DNA from: Isotricha intestinalis
Taxonomy: Eukaryota; Ciliophora; Litostomatea; Vestibuliferida; Isotrichidae
DNA: 47,061 bases
Direction: 5' to 3'
Assembly: GCA_023807065.1 (NCBI GenBank)
Contig: JAJJLU010000433.1
Span: 1-47,061 of the forward strand
Part shown: one piece after another, positions 19,990 through 29,848 of the stretch
Layout: every line of letters begins with the position of its first letter
Position numbering within the stretch: position 1 is the first letter of the stretch
Position numbers and translations under genes: made by a program
Notes under the pieces: generated by a model
What the model was told of the DNA's origin: nothing
The model's input: only the letters and a program-made list of their open reading frames with translations
The model's database searches: none

Positions 19990-20052
19990 TTTTTAAATTT
20001 AAATTTAATTTTTTTATTTTTTTTTATTTTTTTTAATTTAAACTTTTGGAAA

Positions 20053-20346
20053 ATGGATATTAAGGAAATTAATAATAAATTTGAAGAAGGATGTAAAATT
20101 TTAAATCAATTATTTGAAGAAAAAAATTTGGAAAATGAAAAAAATAAAGATTCTATTATTGAAAAATTAAAATTTGAAAAGCTTGAATTAATTCAACAAT
20201 TAAATAAATTAAAGGAAGAAAATAATTCTTTAAAAACAGAAAATTTATTATTAAAAACTAAAAATTTAAAATTAATAAATAATTTAGAAGACTCAGAACA
20301 AAAATTACAAATAATAAAAAATACAATTGAACAATCAACGATATAA
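20053..20346 (+). CDS. Small coiled-coil protein (97 aa)
   Basis: 97 residues forming almost entirely one coiled coil. It runs from about 5 to 90 with Leu/Ile at heptad positions (KLELIQQLNKLKEENNSLK and following). There is no recognised family. It is divergent from the helical gene at 19240-19989, with 63 bp between the two ATGs. Its real-gene status is supported by heptad regularity, an ATG in an A-rich context and a TAA stop, but it is short. Confidence 0.6.
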   Translation: MDIKEINNKFEEGCKILNQLFEEKNLENEKNKDSIIEKLKFEKLELIQQLNKLKEENNSLKTENLLLKTKNLKLINNLEDSEQKLQIIKNTIEQSTI

Positions 20347-20577
20347 ATAAAAAATATTTAAAACTTCTTTAATTGAAAATAAGTTAAATGTTAAAATACT
20401 CATTTTTCAGAATTAAATTATAATCAATTAAATAAATCATAGCCCAGTACTTAGTACTAATCATCATAAAATAAATATAATAATTAATTTGAGTAATAAT
20501 TAAATTAATATAATTTTTTTTTGGTTTTAATTAATTATCCGGAAATAAATAATTTATTTAAATAAAAAATATTCTTT

Positions 20578-22479
20578 ATGCCTTATTCATGTCAAGAAAT
20601 TCCATATTCACTTTCAATTGGAATTGATATTTCAAAAAATGAAATAGAAAAAGAAAAAGAATTAGATTTCCCAATAGAAATAATTAAATCAAATGAATTT
20701 TCAAATTATGATTATTTAATAACTCCAATATCAATAAAAGATAAAAATTTAAGAAAAAAATTCCCAAATGAAAATTCCAATCCAATTTTTATTGATGATT
20801 ATTATTCAATTTCATCTTCTTTATTTAAAAACCAAATAATAGCAAAATTACATGATGAAGATTTTAATAATATCAAAGAAAATTTAGATATAATAAATAA
20901 AGATTTAGATTATTGTAATCATATAAGTGTAAAATATATAAATTTAAAATATTCAAATATAAAAAATTCAGAAGAAAATTTTATTTTTCTCCAAATGATA
21001 AAAATATATTTAAAAACAAATCCAGATAGAAAAATCAATTTTGAAGTAGAATTCTCAAATGAAGGTTTAAATATATATAGAAAATTAATATCTTCATTGG
21101 AAGAATATTACCAAAATATAGGAATGAGTTTAATAATACAAAAACAAATACCAGAAAATTTTAAAGAAATATTAAATGAAATTGTAGTATTTAATATTAA
21201 TAATATAACAATGCCATTATCTTCTTTTTTAGTTAATAAAAATGGTTTTCCTGTTTTATCACATAATCATCAAGAAATATGTAAATTTTTATTTAAATTT
21301 AAACCAGATTTAATAATAAAAGATGATATAAATGTAATTAAATATAATCAAGAAAAAAATTTTGTGAATTTTGGTCCTTTGAAAGATTGTTATATTTATT
21401 TAACATATTTATTTAAAACTCATAAAGAATTTAAAGATAGAACAGATGATTTATTAACTTATTATTATGATGTTCTTCAATTTCCATTACAACCTTTAAA
21501 AGATAATTTACAAAGTCAAGTTTATCAATCTTTTGAAGAAGATAATACTAAATATAAATATTATGAAAAAGCTATTTTTAAATGTATTGAAGATTTAAAA
21601 AACAAAAAGAATAAATTAACTATTGGTATTTTTGGAGGAGGTAGAGGACCAATAATAAGAAGTGCTTTAAATGCGATTAATAATAATAAATTGGATAATG
21701 ATAAATATAGTTTATTTTGTGTGGAGAAAAATATAAATGCTTTTAATACATTATTAAACTTAAAAAAGAATGAAGAAATATTTTCAAATGTAAAAATGAT
21801 AAATTGTGATATGAGGTATTTTAATCCAATGAATTATGATTTAGATAAAATAGATATTTGTATAAGTGAATTACTAGGAAGTTTCGGTGATAATGAACTA
21901 AGTCCTGAATGTTTAATAAATTTAAAGGAATATATGAATGAAAATGGAATTATGATTCCTCAAGAATATTCTTCTTACTTAAGACCAATTTATTGTCCTT
22001 CTATTTGGTCTAATATAAATGCAATAAAAGAAAATTATAATTCTCCATATATTATATTATTACAAAGAGCTTTTTATCCTATTGAAAAAATTGAAAAATG
22101 TTTTACTTTTAAACATTATTTAAATGAAATAAGTAATAATTTTAATCAAAAAAAAAGTATTTCTTTTATTTTTGATAAAGATACTTTTATTACTGGATTT
22201 GTTGGTTATTTTGATACTATATTATATAAAGATATTAAATTATCGATTTGTCCTAATAATGAATATACTCAAAAATTATTTTCTTGGTTTCCTATTTATT
22301 TTCCTTCTTATCTACAAATTCCAATTAAAAAAAATGATATTTTAACTATTAATATTAGTAGAATTAATGATGGAAAAAAAGTTTGGTACGAATGGAATTT
22401 TGATAATAATAATGATTTATTGGGATATAATTCTAAAATTCATAATTTTAATGGAGAAGGTTATTCTATTTTATTATAA
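20578..22479 (+). CDS. PRMT5: Protein arginine N-methyltransferase 5
   Basis: 633 residues, about the length of human PRMT5 (637). It transfers methyl groups from S-adenosylmethionine to arginines, giving symmetric dimethylarginine on Sm proteins and histones. The N-terminal TIM-barrel part (1-290) leads to the signature FPLQPLKDNLQSQVYQSFE (302-320). Phe319 lies at the position of human Phe327, the residue that sets symmetric product specificity. The SAM-binding loop is GGGRGP (353-358) with Glu383 in VEKN. The catalytic double-Glu loop SELLGSFGDNE carries Glu431 and Glu440 (human 435 and 444). The beta-barrel and dimerisation part follows. No MEP50-type partner is evident here: the only WD40 protein in the window has a different architecture. 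Confidence 0.97.
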   Translation: MPYSCQEIPYSLSIGIDISKNEIEKEKELDFPIEIIKSNEFSNYDYLITPISIKDKNLRKKFPNENSNPIFIDDYYSISSSLFKNQIIAKLHDEDFNNIKENLDIINKDLDYCNHISVKYINLKYSNIKNSEENFIFLQMIKIYLKTNPDRKINFEVEFSNEGLNIYRKLISSLEEYYQNIGMSLIIQKQIPENFKEILNEIVVFNINNITMPLSSFLVNKNGFPVLSHNHQEICKFLFKFKPDLIIKDDINVIKYNQEKNFVNFGPLKDCYIYLTYLFKTHKEFKDRTDDLLTYYYDVLQFPLQPLKDNLQSQVYQSFEEDNTKYKYYEKAIFKCIEDLKNKKNKLTIGIFGGGRGPIIRSALNAINNNKLDNDKYSLFCVEKNINAFNTLLNLKKNEEIFSNVKMINCDMRYFNPMNYDLDKIDICISELLGSFGDNELSPECLINLKEYMNENGIMIPQEYSSYLRPIYCPSIWSNINAIKENYNSPYIILLQRAFYPIEKIEKCFTFKHYLNEISNNFNQKKSISFIFDKDTFITGFVGYFDTILYKDIKLSICPNNEYTQKLFSWFPIYFPSYLQIPIKKNDILTINISRINDGKKVWYEWNFDNNNDLLGYNSKIHNFNGEGYSILL

Positions 22480-22729
22480 ATTAAATATTCAAAAATAATT
22501 TTATTTTATATTTTTAATAAAAATTTTAAAACAATTAAGTATTCTAATAATCAGGTATATTAAAAGATTTATTTACTTTTTTAATTTAATAATTAAGTTA
22601 ATTTAAGGATTTTTTTTCTTTTTTTCATTATTATGTAAACACTTACATACATTTAATTTTTTTTAAATTTAAAATTTATATAACTGATTAAATATTTTTT
22701 TTTTCTTTAATTTGGTAATTGATTAAAAA

Positions 22730-24064
22730 ATGGGTTGCTTTTGTAATTCAGTCGATAAAACAAAAGAAAGTAATAAAAATGAGAATAACAACTCAATTGT
22801 AGCATTTAAAAAATGTGATAATGAAAATTATATAGAATGTGAATATTATATTGATGAAAATAAAGATGTTGAAATTATAAATAAAACAAATGAAATTGAT
22901 AATCAATTAAAGAATCATTGTACTCTAAAAGTGAATAATAAAAAAATAAATTTTACTTATACCTTATATTTTAATAAATCTGAAAATAAAATAAGATTAG
23001 ATTTTAGAATTTATTTAAATAATATTATATCTTTTTTTTCTAATTGTTCTTATTTAAATACAATAGATTTATCTCATTTTTTAATAGATGAAATATTTGA
23101 TTTAAGTAATTTATTTTTAAATTGTTCAAATTTAAAGGAAATAAATTTTTCAAATTTAAATACTTCAAAAATTCAAAATATGCAAAATTTATTTTCAGGA
23201 TGTGAATCATTAGAAAATTTAGATTTATCTAATTTAAACACATCAAATGTTATTAATATGAATAATATGTTTTTAAATTGTAAAAATTTAACAGAATTAA
23301 ATTTATCTAATTTTAAAACTCAAAATGTAAGAGAAATGTCAAGTATGTTTAATAATTGTTCTTCTTTAACAAATTTAGATATTTCAAGTTTTAAAACAAA
23401 TAATTTAGTTAATATGGAAAGTATGTTTTTAAATTGTTCTTCTTTAACAGAATTGAATGTAACAAATTTTAACACAAAAAAAGTTAAAAATATGAAAAAC
23501 CTTTTTTCATATTGTTCTTCATTAACAGAATTAAATTTATCAAATTTTAATACAGATAAAGTAATATTTATGGATGGAATGTTTAATGGATGTTCAGAAT
23601 TAATAAATTTAAATATATCAAATTTAAATACTAAAAATGTTACAGATATGAATTCAATGTTTAGGAAATGTTCAAGTTTAACAAAATTAAATTTAAATAA
23701 TTTTAACACTGAAAATGTAATTGATATGAATGAAATGTTTTGTGATTGTGAAAATTTGATTAATTTAGATGTTAATAATTTTATAACTAATAAAGTTAAT
23801 AATATGAGTAAAATGTTTTATAATTGTAATAGTTTAATTGAATTAGATTTAAGTAAATTTATTACTGAAAATGTTACAAGTATGAAAGAAATGTTCTGTG
23901 ATTGTACTTCTTTAAAACAATTAAATTTATCTAATTTTACGACTAATAATGTTGGAGATGATTTGGATTGGATGTTTAAAAATATTGATTCAAATTGTAA
24001 AATTATTATTAATGATAAAAAAATTGGAAGAATTTGGATGTCTAAAAAATCAATAATTGCATAA
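22730..24064 (+). CDS. BspA-like (DUF285) leucine-rich-repeat protein with MGC N-terminus
   Basis: 444 residues. From about 95 to 430 there are roughly a dozen tandem 23-residue repeats of the DUF285/BspA type: (N)M..MF..C.SL..L.LSNF.T.(N/K)V, for example MNNMFLNCKNLTELNLSNF. The last repeat is irregular (DDLDWMF). The protein starts MGCFCNS, a Met-Gly-Cys motif expected to be N-myristoylated and palmitoylated, and it has no signal peptide or transmembrane helix. So it is probably anchored to the cytosolic face of a membrane, unlike bacterial, Trichomonas or Entamoeba BspA-like surface proteins. The partner is unknown. At DNA level the repeats form a 69-base periodicity from about 23030 to 24000. 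Confidence 0.9.
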   Translation: MGCFCNSVDKTKESNKNENNNSIVAFKKCDNENYIECEYYIDENKDVEIINKTNEIDNQLKNHCTLKVNNKKINFTYTLYFNKSENKIRLDFRIYLNNIISFFSNCSYLNTIDLSHFLIDEIFDLSNLFLNCSNLKEINFSNLNTSKIQNMQNLFSGCESLENLDLSNLNTSNVINMNNMFLNCKNLTELNLSNFKTQNVREMSSMFNNCSSLTNLDISSFKTNNLVNMESMFLNCSSLTELNVTNFNTKKVKNMKNLFSYCSSLTELNLSNFNTDKVIFMDGMFNGCSELINLNISNLNTKNVTDMNSMFRKCSSLTKLNLNNFNTENVIDMNEMFCDCENLINLDVNNFITNKVNNMSKMFYNCNSLIELDLSKFITENVTSMKEMFCDCTSLKQLNLSNFTTNNVGDDLDWMFKNIDSNCKIIINDKKIGRIWMSKKSIIA

Positions 24065-24594
24065 TTAAATAATTGTTTTTTCTTTTTTGATAACACATAA
24101 AAATATGATTTTAAAATTTAATCAAGATTTTTTATAAAAAATAAATATTATATACTTTTTATGTATTAATATTATTGATGATATATTTCAAATTGATTTT
24201 CATTCATAAAATTATAATCATTAATATAAATTTTTCTTTTTCAAATTTAATTTTTATGTTTTTATCCTCTTTTGATGATGTGATTATGTTATTTAAAATA
24301 ATTAATTGATAATTATTATTATGTTTATTAACATAAAGTTAAAATTAATTCTTTGTTGAAAACTAAAAAATTATAATTTAATTTCAATACTAAAAAAAAT
24401 TCCTTTAATTGATTATAAATTATATTTTTGTTATTTGTTATAATAGTAATTTTCGATAAAAAGATTTTGGTAATATATTTATAATGTTCATTTTGTTAAT
24501 ATTTTTTAGAAAAAATTCCTTTTATCCCTTAATATGTTTTTTATTAATTTAATTAAAATATAGTTTTTTTTTGAAAAAAAATTATTTATAATTT
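24065..24594. other. Spacer between convergent genes, nothing recognised
   Basis: 530 bases between the ends of a plus-strand and a minus-strand gene. It is T-rich on the plus strand, with no ORF, no tRNA-like signal and no obvious relic reading frame. It presumably holds two 3' UTRs. Confidence 0.45.
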
Positions 24595-26013
24595 TTATAG
24601 TACTTTTTTACCTCTTATTATTGGTTTTAATTTATGTTCATGAATTAAAGAATTATTGTTTGTAAAGTTTTGATCATAAATTTTAATGAATTTACTATTG
24701 TTATTATTTTTTCTATCTTTTGAATGACTTTTAAATCTTAATGAATAATTATCTAAAGTTGAATTATTTCTATTTAAATTAAATAATTTTTTATTTTTAA
24801 CTCTCATTTCAAATAAGTTATTAGAATAGTGTGATAATTTAGTAAAATTTGAAGAATTTCTATAAAAATCATTTATATTTGATTTTTTATGATTAAAAAT
24901 TGTTTGTTTTTTAACTCTAAAATTCTTATTATTTTTATCTTTACTAAATATTGAAATACTACTTTTTGATTTAATAGGAGAAGTTTTAGAACGATATTTG
25001 TCATTATTATTTCCTCTATAAACTTTTGGAAATCTATTTGAAAGAAAATTAAGATAATTTTTATAATTAGAATTATAGTTATTAATTATATTAAAAGGAT
25101 TATTTATTTTTTGTTCTAATTTCAAAATTTTATCTTTTAAATTTTTTTCATTTGTTTTTAAATTCCTTATTTCATTTCTTAACATTTTAATTAAATTTTC
25201 GTAAATTTCATTATCTTTATTTATTTTTTCTTCTATTTGAATCATATCTTCTTTTAATTCATTACTTTCATTTTTTTTATTATAATTTTCTTCTAAATTA
25301 GTCATAAAAAATCCTCCTTTATTTTCACAATCATTAATTTGATTTAAATTATTGAAATCGAAATCTTTTTTTTTTTTTTTTTTATTTTTTTCTTTTAATA
25401 AATTAAACTCCTCTAATAATTTGTCATATTTAATTTTATAATTTTCATTTTCAACTGCACCTAATTGTCTTTTATTATCTAAAGTTTTTTTTAAAAAATT
25501 ATTTTCTTTTTGTAAATTAAATAAATCTGTTTTTTTTTCTTCTTTTAATCTTTTTATTGTTTTCCAAAGTAAATCTTCTTTTGGATTATTTGCATAATAT
25601 TCTAATTGAATTGGATATGTTATATTTTTATTTATAATATTTATCATTAAATATTTTTTTATATCATCATCTTCTTTTAACTTATTTTTATCTTTTGAAT
25701 AATTTCCTTTTATTTCATTTAAACTTTTAAATAATATATTTAATGTATTTTCTTTTTCATCTATACTTTGATTGATTGCATTAATTAATATTTCTTTAAA
25801 TTTAATTAAAGAAATTTCATTTCCTAAACTTGATGTTATTCCTTTTATTATTTTATCATTTAGATCTTTTTTCCAATATAATTCTTTTTCAGGTTCTTCT
25901 ATTGATATTGTTAGTATATCTGAATTATTTTCAATATTTGTCAAATATATAAAATAGTTATCTTTAGTTCCTAAATTTGATATATATTCCATATAATTGG
26001 TATTGTTTTTCAT
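24595..26013 (-). CDS. CCDC61: CCDC61/VFL3-like basal-body protein
   Basis: 472 residues. The N-terminal ~150 residues fit the XRCC4/SAS-6-like head domain of CCDC61: a strand pattern FIYLTNIENNSDILTISIEE, a Trp-containing WKKDL loop, GNEISLIKFKEILINAI and YLMINIINKNITYPIQLEY. The last matches the CCDC61 strand that ends in a YP(L/I)xL motif. It is followed by WKTIKRLKEEK and a coiled coil (about 155-300), then a basic Ser/Asn-rich tail with RSKTSPIKSKS. CCDC61 (Chlamydomonas VFL3) is needed for correct number and placement of basal bodies, a natural role in a ciliate. The assignment is by pattern, not computed. Confidence 0.72.
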   Translation of the reverse strand: MKNNTNYMEYISNLGTKDNYFIYLTNIENNSDILTISIEEPEKELYWKKDLNDKIIKGITSSLGNEISLIKFKEILINAINQSIDEKENTLNILFKSLNEIKGNYSKDKNKLKEDDDIKKYLMINIINKNITYPIQLEYYANNPKEDLLWKTIKRLKEEKKTDLFNLQKENNFLKKTLDNKRQLGAVENENYKIKYDKLLEEFNLLKEKNKKKKKKDFDFNNLNQINDCENKGGFFMTNLEENYNKKNESNELKEDMIQIEEKINKDNEIYENLIKMLRNEIRNLKTNEKNLKDKILKLEQKINNPFNIINNYNSNYKNYLNFLSNRFPKVYRGNNNDKYRSKTSPIKSKSSISIFSKDKNNKNFRVKKQTIFNHKKSNINDFYRNSSNFTKLSHYSNNLFEMRVKNKKLFNLNRNNSTLDNYSLRFKSHSKDRKNNNNSKFIKIYDQNFTNNNSLIHEHKLKPIIRGKKVL

Positions 26014-26982
26014 ATAATAAAATTAAAAAAATATTTAAATATTTAATCTATAATAAATTTAAAAATTTAAAAAGAAATAAATAAAAATTCCATATAAATT
26101 TAAAATATATTATTTCATTTAGTAATTTAAATAATTAAATGAATATTAGATTGGGACATATATATATCCTTCAGAAATCAATTATAAAAATATTTTCTGC
26201 TTATTTTGAGACATTTTTTTATTTTATGGTGAATTTTAATCTTGCGCCGATTTAAAATAAAAATTTATTTTATAATTAATGTTAATCCGGAAAATTCAAT
26301 TTCATATTCTGTGTTATTAATTTTTTTTTGAAACTCCATCCATTTTAAAACAAATTTCATATGATAAATAATTATCTTTGTATTTATGCAAATTATAAAA
26401 GTTTAAATTTCAATTAATGTCATATAATTAATCAATATAAACTAAGATTATAATTAAAATTGAATTTTCAATATTTAGATTTTTTACTAACCTATATCAC
26501 TCACTATATATAGAAATTTATGAATATTTTTGATCAAAATTGTTTATTTTTAAAATTAATATCTTTATTATTTAATCTTTCTTTATTCTAGTTAAAAAAA
26601 TTCATAATATTTTTAATACTTTTTTTTGGTTTTTTCTTTATTTATATTTATTTTTCTTTTTCAAAAGCTAATTGTATATTAGATTGATTTTCTATAAGAA
26701 CCAATTTTAATCAATTATATGGATGTTAAATTAATAAATAGAAAAAAATTTCATTATATTTTAGTGATTTATTTCAAAATCAAAAAATATTAAAAAGATT
26801 TTAATATTAAATGTTATAATTTTTTAAATATTAGAATTAATTATTCCAATTAATATTATTTTTTTACAGATATCCAGAAATTATTAATTAAAACTTTTAT
26901 TTATAAATTAAAACATCTTTATTCAAAAAAATTAATATAAAAAAATAGATAAAAAACCTATATAAAATATATAAAAAAATCC
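26014..26982. other. ~970-bp intergenic region, no gene seen
   Basis: A+T-rich region between two minus-strand genes, so it contains the promoter of the CCDC61-like gene and the 3' end of none. I found no convincing ORF or coding relic. Two rare GC-bearing spots stand out, TTGCGCCGATTT near 26242 and AATCCGGAAAATTC near 26285. TATACTAAC-like text (TTTACTAACC near 26484) resembles a branch-point sequence, but no intron context supports it. Confidence 0.45.
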
Positions 26983-29706
26983 TTATAAATCATTATTTTT
27001 CTCATTTAATTTTTCTTTAAATCTTTTATAAACAATTTTTTTATCATTAATCATTTTAATATTTCTTTTAGTTAATTTATATTGATTTCGAAAAACATAT
27101 CCAGTTTCTTTAGGTTCACTTACACATTGATATTGATTATAATTTTTAAGTTGATTTTTCCAAGTATTTTTTTTTTGATTCAAATAATAATTATTATTAT
27201 AATTTGGAAATTCTCCTTCATCAATAACCTTATATTTTTCTAATTTTTTTTTTGTTATTGGAGATTTATAAGTCCCTACATTTGATAAAGAAAAAGAATT
27301 TAAATTTGATTTATTATTAATATCTTTTTGATAAGAATGAATAGTTTTTAAAGTGTCATTAAAAAATTTATTGCTTTGAGTTGTGTTATTATTGTTCCCA
27401 AATTGAGTTATTCTAAAATTTGAATTATTATGATATAATGAAGTTAAAAATGAAGATACATTTTTGGATTCTTTTAAATTATATTTTGTTTTTTCCGATG
27501 TTGTTTCTTCTATTCTTGTAGGAGAATTTGAGGCAAATTCTAAATCTTTTAATAGATGATTGTTTGATATATTTTTTTTAATTTCCTTATATAATCTATC
27601 TTCATATGTTATTATTTTTGGAATTGTTAAACTTTTATAACTTTTGTGATTGATATTATTTACTTTTTTTTCAGTTTTCTTTTTAAATATATTTTCAAAA
27701 ATGTTTTTATTAATATTATTCTTATTCATTTTATCTTTTAAAATTATATTTTGTAAATTTATTGCTTTTATTGTTCTAATTGTAGTATTAAAATGTTTTT
27801 TAATATCATTCATATTAGTTTTATTTTTACTGTTAATATTAGAATTACTATAATTGTTATTATAGTGAATATTACTATGAAAACTAATATAATTATTATT
27901 ATTACGATGATGTAGATTACTATCACTTAATAAAATTTTATTTTTTTCTAAATCAATGTTGTTGGAAACAATAGTTTTTTTGGAAATAGAATTTTTAATT
28001 TCTTTAATATTATCTTTGTCTTCAACTTCAACTCCTTCATATTTATTATCGATTATACTTAAATTAATATTATTCATATTAATCAATCTTTTTTTAATGA
28101 TGTTTAATTTAAAATCACATATTTGTTCTAATTTATTATAAGTTTTATTATCTTCAGAAGCTAAAATTAAAGGTAAATGATTAACAGAAAGTTTAAAAAC
28201 AATAGCTTCTTCAGAATACACAATAGCATTAAAAAAATTATTCATTCCATAAAAAAAAGGAATAACAGACAACATTTCTTTTTTATCATAAATAAAAAAT
28301 CTTCTAGTTTTTTTTAAAGATAAATCATTTACCATATTTGAAGGATTATTAATTAAATTTGGAAAAAAAGAATCTTCTTTAACAAAATGTTTATTATTCT
28401 CATTTTCTATATTATTTAAATATTTAATAAAAACATGATTTTCTAAAATACTTTTTGAAGTAGTTAATTCAATATTTCCATTTCTTATAAAATAAATATA
28501 TTTAACTGGGGAATTTTCTTTAAATAAAATATTACCTTTTTGTAACAATTCTTTACTAAATAAAGGGAAATATTCTCTTTCAAATTTTCTTTTAACAATA
28601 TTAGAAAAAAAAAAGGAATCATATAAAAAGTTAAGGTCTTTCATTTTTATTTTATAACCTTCTGATTGTAAATATTCATTATATATATTAGTATTTAATA
28701 AACATAATTCACATTCTTCTTCAACAAAAGCTTTTTCTAAATATCTAAAATTTTCACAATCACCAAAATAATTTCCACAAATAATATCTTCTTTATCTTT
28801 ATAATAAAAAAGAACTAAATCTTTTCTTACTTTTTTATCATATAATATATCATATTTTTGACAATCTTCAACTGTAATATCATGTAAATAAATATTTATT
28901 TGGTCTAAAATATCATTTTTATTCATTTCCCCAAAATTAATATTTAATTCATCCAAATTAATTTTAGCAGTTTCAAAATATTCAATATTTAAATTAGAAA
29001 TTCCTTTTCTTTGAATTTCAATTTTTAAAATAACTTTTTTAATTTTATCAAATTCTTCATAATCTATTTTAATGATTGTTTTATTAATTCTAATAGTTTT
29101 TTTTAATAAGCTTTCATCATTATTATTTCTCATTTCCATTAATTTACAAAAATAATCATAACCGGTTAAATTAACATTTTTTTGTTCTGGTACAGATAAA
29201 AGAATTCTTCCAGTTAAAACAATATAAATCATTTCAGCAGGATCATCGTTTTTATAAATAATACAATTTTTCTTAAAATGAATATATTTAACATAAGTAG
29301 AATAAATAATTGCCATTTTATCAAAATTAGATTCATCAATTCCATCTCTTTTTAATTTTTTTTTTAAATTTGAATTTTCTATAAAATGTTTAATTATACT
29401 TGATTCTTCTATTGTTCTTTTAATTTGATCTTTTTTTAATATTTTTATATAATTTGGTATTGTATAATTCGAAGGATCTAAATTAATATATACCATTGAT
29501 GCTAAATTTCTATGTACTTTTGCTGATAAATAATTCTTTTGATATCCTGATTCTAATTTTATATCTATACTTGAATAGCGACCTCTTCTTTTTTTTGATA
29601 TTGAACCTAATTTTGATTGAAGTTTATTTTGATTTGATAAATATAATATGTCTGATGTTCTTCTTGTTGGGGTTAATGGAGTAAAATTTTCGTCTTTTAA
29701 TTCCAT
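26983..29706 (-). CDS. Protein with divergent cyclic-nucleotide-binding folds
   Basis: 907 residues. A CNB-type beta-roll begins near 130: IHFKKNCIIYKNDDPAEMIYIVLTG is the usual start of the fold. It appears to be interrupted by an insertion of about 120 residues before the phosphate-binding segment GNYFGDCENF..KAFVEEECELCLL (about 310-335). A second CNB-like fold follows near 385-440 (LLQKGNILFKENSPVKYIYFIRNGNIEL). The first phosphate-binding cassette lacks the conserved Arg-Ala-Ala of true cAMP/cGMP sites, so nucleotide binding is doubtful. The C-terminal 350 residues are Asn/Ser/Lys-rich and disordered. No kinase or channel domain is attached. Confidence 0.75.
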   Translation of the reverse strand: MELKDENFTPLTPTRRTSDILYLSNQNKLQSKLGSISKKRRGRYSSIDIKLESGYQKNYLSAKVHRNLASMVYINLDPSNYTIPNYIKILKKDQIKRTIEESSIIKHFIENSNLKKKLKRDGIDESNFDKMAIIYSTYVKYIHFKKNCIIYKNDDPAEMIYIVLTGRILLSVPEQKNVNLTGYDYFCKLMEMRNNNDESLLKKTIRINKTIIKIDYEEFDKIKKVILKIEIQRKGISNLNIEYFETAKINLDELNINFGEMNKNDILDQINIYLHDITVEDCQKYDILYDKKVRKDLVLFYYKDKEDIICGNYFGDCENFRYLEKAFVEEECELCLLNTNIYNEYLQSEGYKIKMKDLNFLYDSFFFSNIVKRKFEREYFPLFSKELLQKGNILFKENSPVKYIYFIRNGNIELTTSKSILENHVFIKYLNNIENENNKHFVKEDSFFPNLINNPSNMVNDLSLKKTRRFFIYDKKEMLSVIPFFYGMNNFFNAIVYSEEAIVFKLSVNHLPLILASEDNKTYNKLEQICDFKLNIIKKRLINMNNINLSIIDNKYEGVEVEDKDNIKEIKNSISKKTIVSNNIDLEKNKILLSDSNLHHRNNNNYISFHSNIHYNNNYSNSNINSKNKTNMNDIKKHFNTTIRTIKAINLQNIILKDKMNKNNINKNIFENIFKKKTEKKVNNINHKSYKSLTIPKIITYEDRLYKEIKKNISNNHLLKDLEFASNSPTRIEETTSEKTKYNLKESKNVSSFLTSLYHNNSNFRITQFGNNNNTTQSNKFFNDTLKTIHSYQKDINNKSNLNSFSLSNVGTYKSPITKKKLEKYKVIDEGEFPNYNNNYYLNQKKNTWKNQLKNYNQYQCVSEPKETGYVFRNQYKLTKRNIKMINDKKIVYKRFKEKLNEKNNDL

Positions 29707-29848
29707 TTTTTTTTTTTGTTTATTATTTTAATTATTTTATATTTTTTCAATATTTTCTAAAAGAAAATAAATTTGAATAATTTAGATAATTCTTATAAAG
29801 AAAGAATAAGAAATTAAAATTCATTGAAATGAAGATGAATAATTAAAA

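Noticed and set aside
20440..20470. AGTACTTAGTACT palindrome as a tRNA or operator
   Set aside because: No tRNA cloverleaf or T-loop (TTCGA) motif is nearby, and it is a single short palindrome. I found no tRNA or rRNA anywhere in the window.
23030..24000. Regular repeat spacing that might suggest a CRISPR array
   Set aside because: The repeats are protein-coding DUF285 units in one frame with no unique spacers.
23320..24096. Antisense ORFs across the leucine-rich repeat gene
   Set aside because: They follow the 69-base repeat on the opposite strand and have no start context or family of their own.
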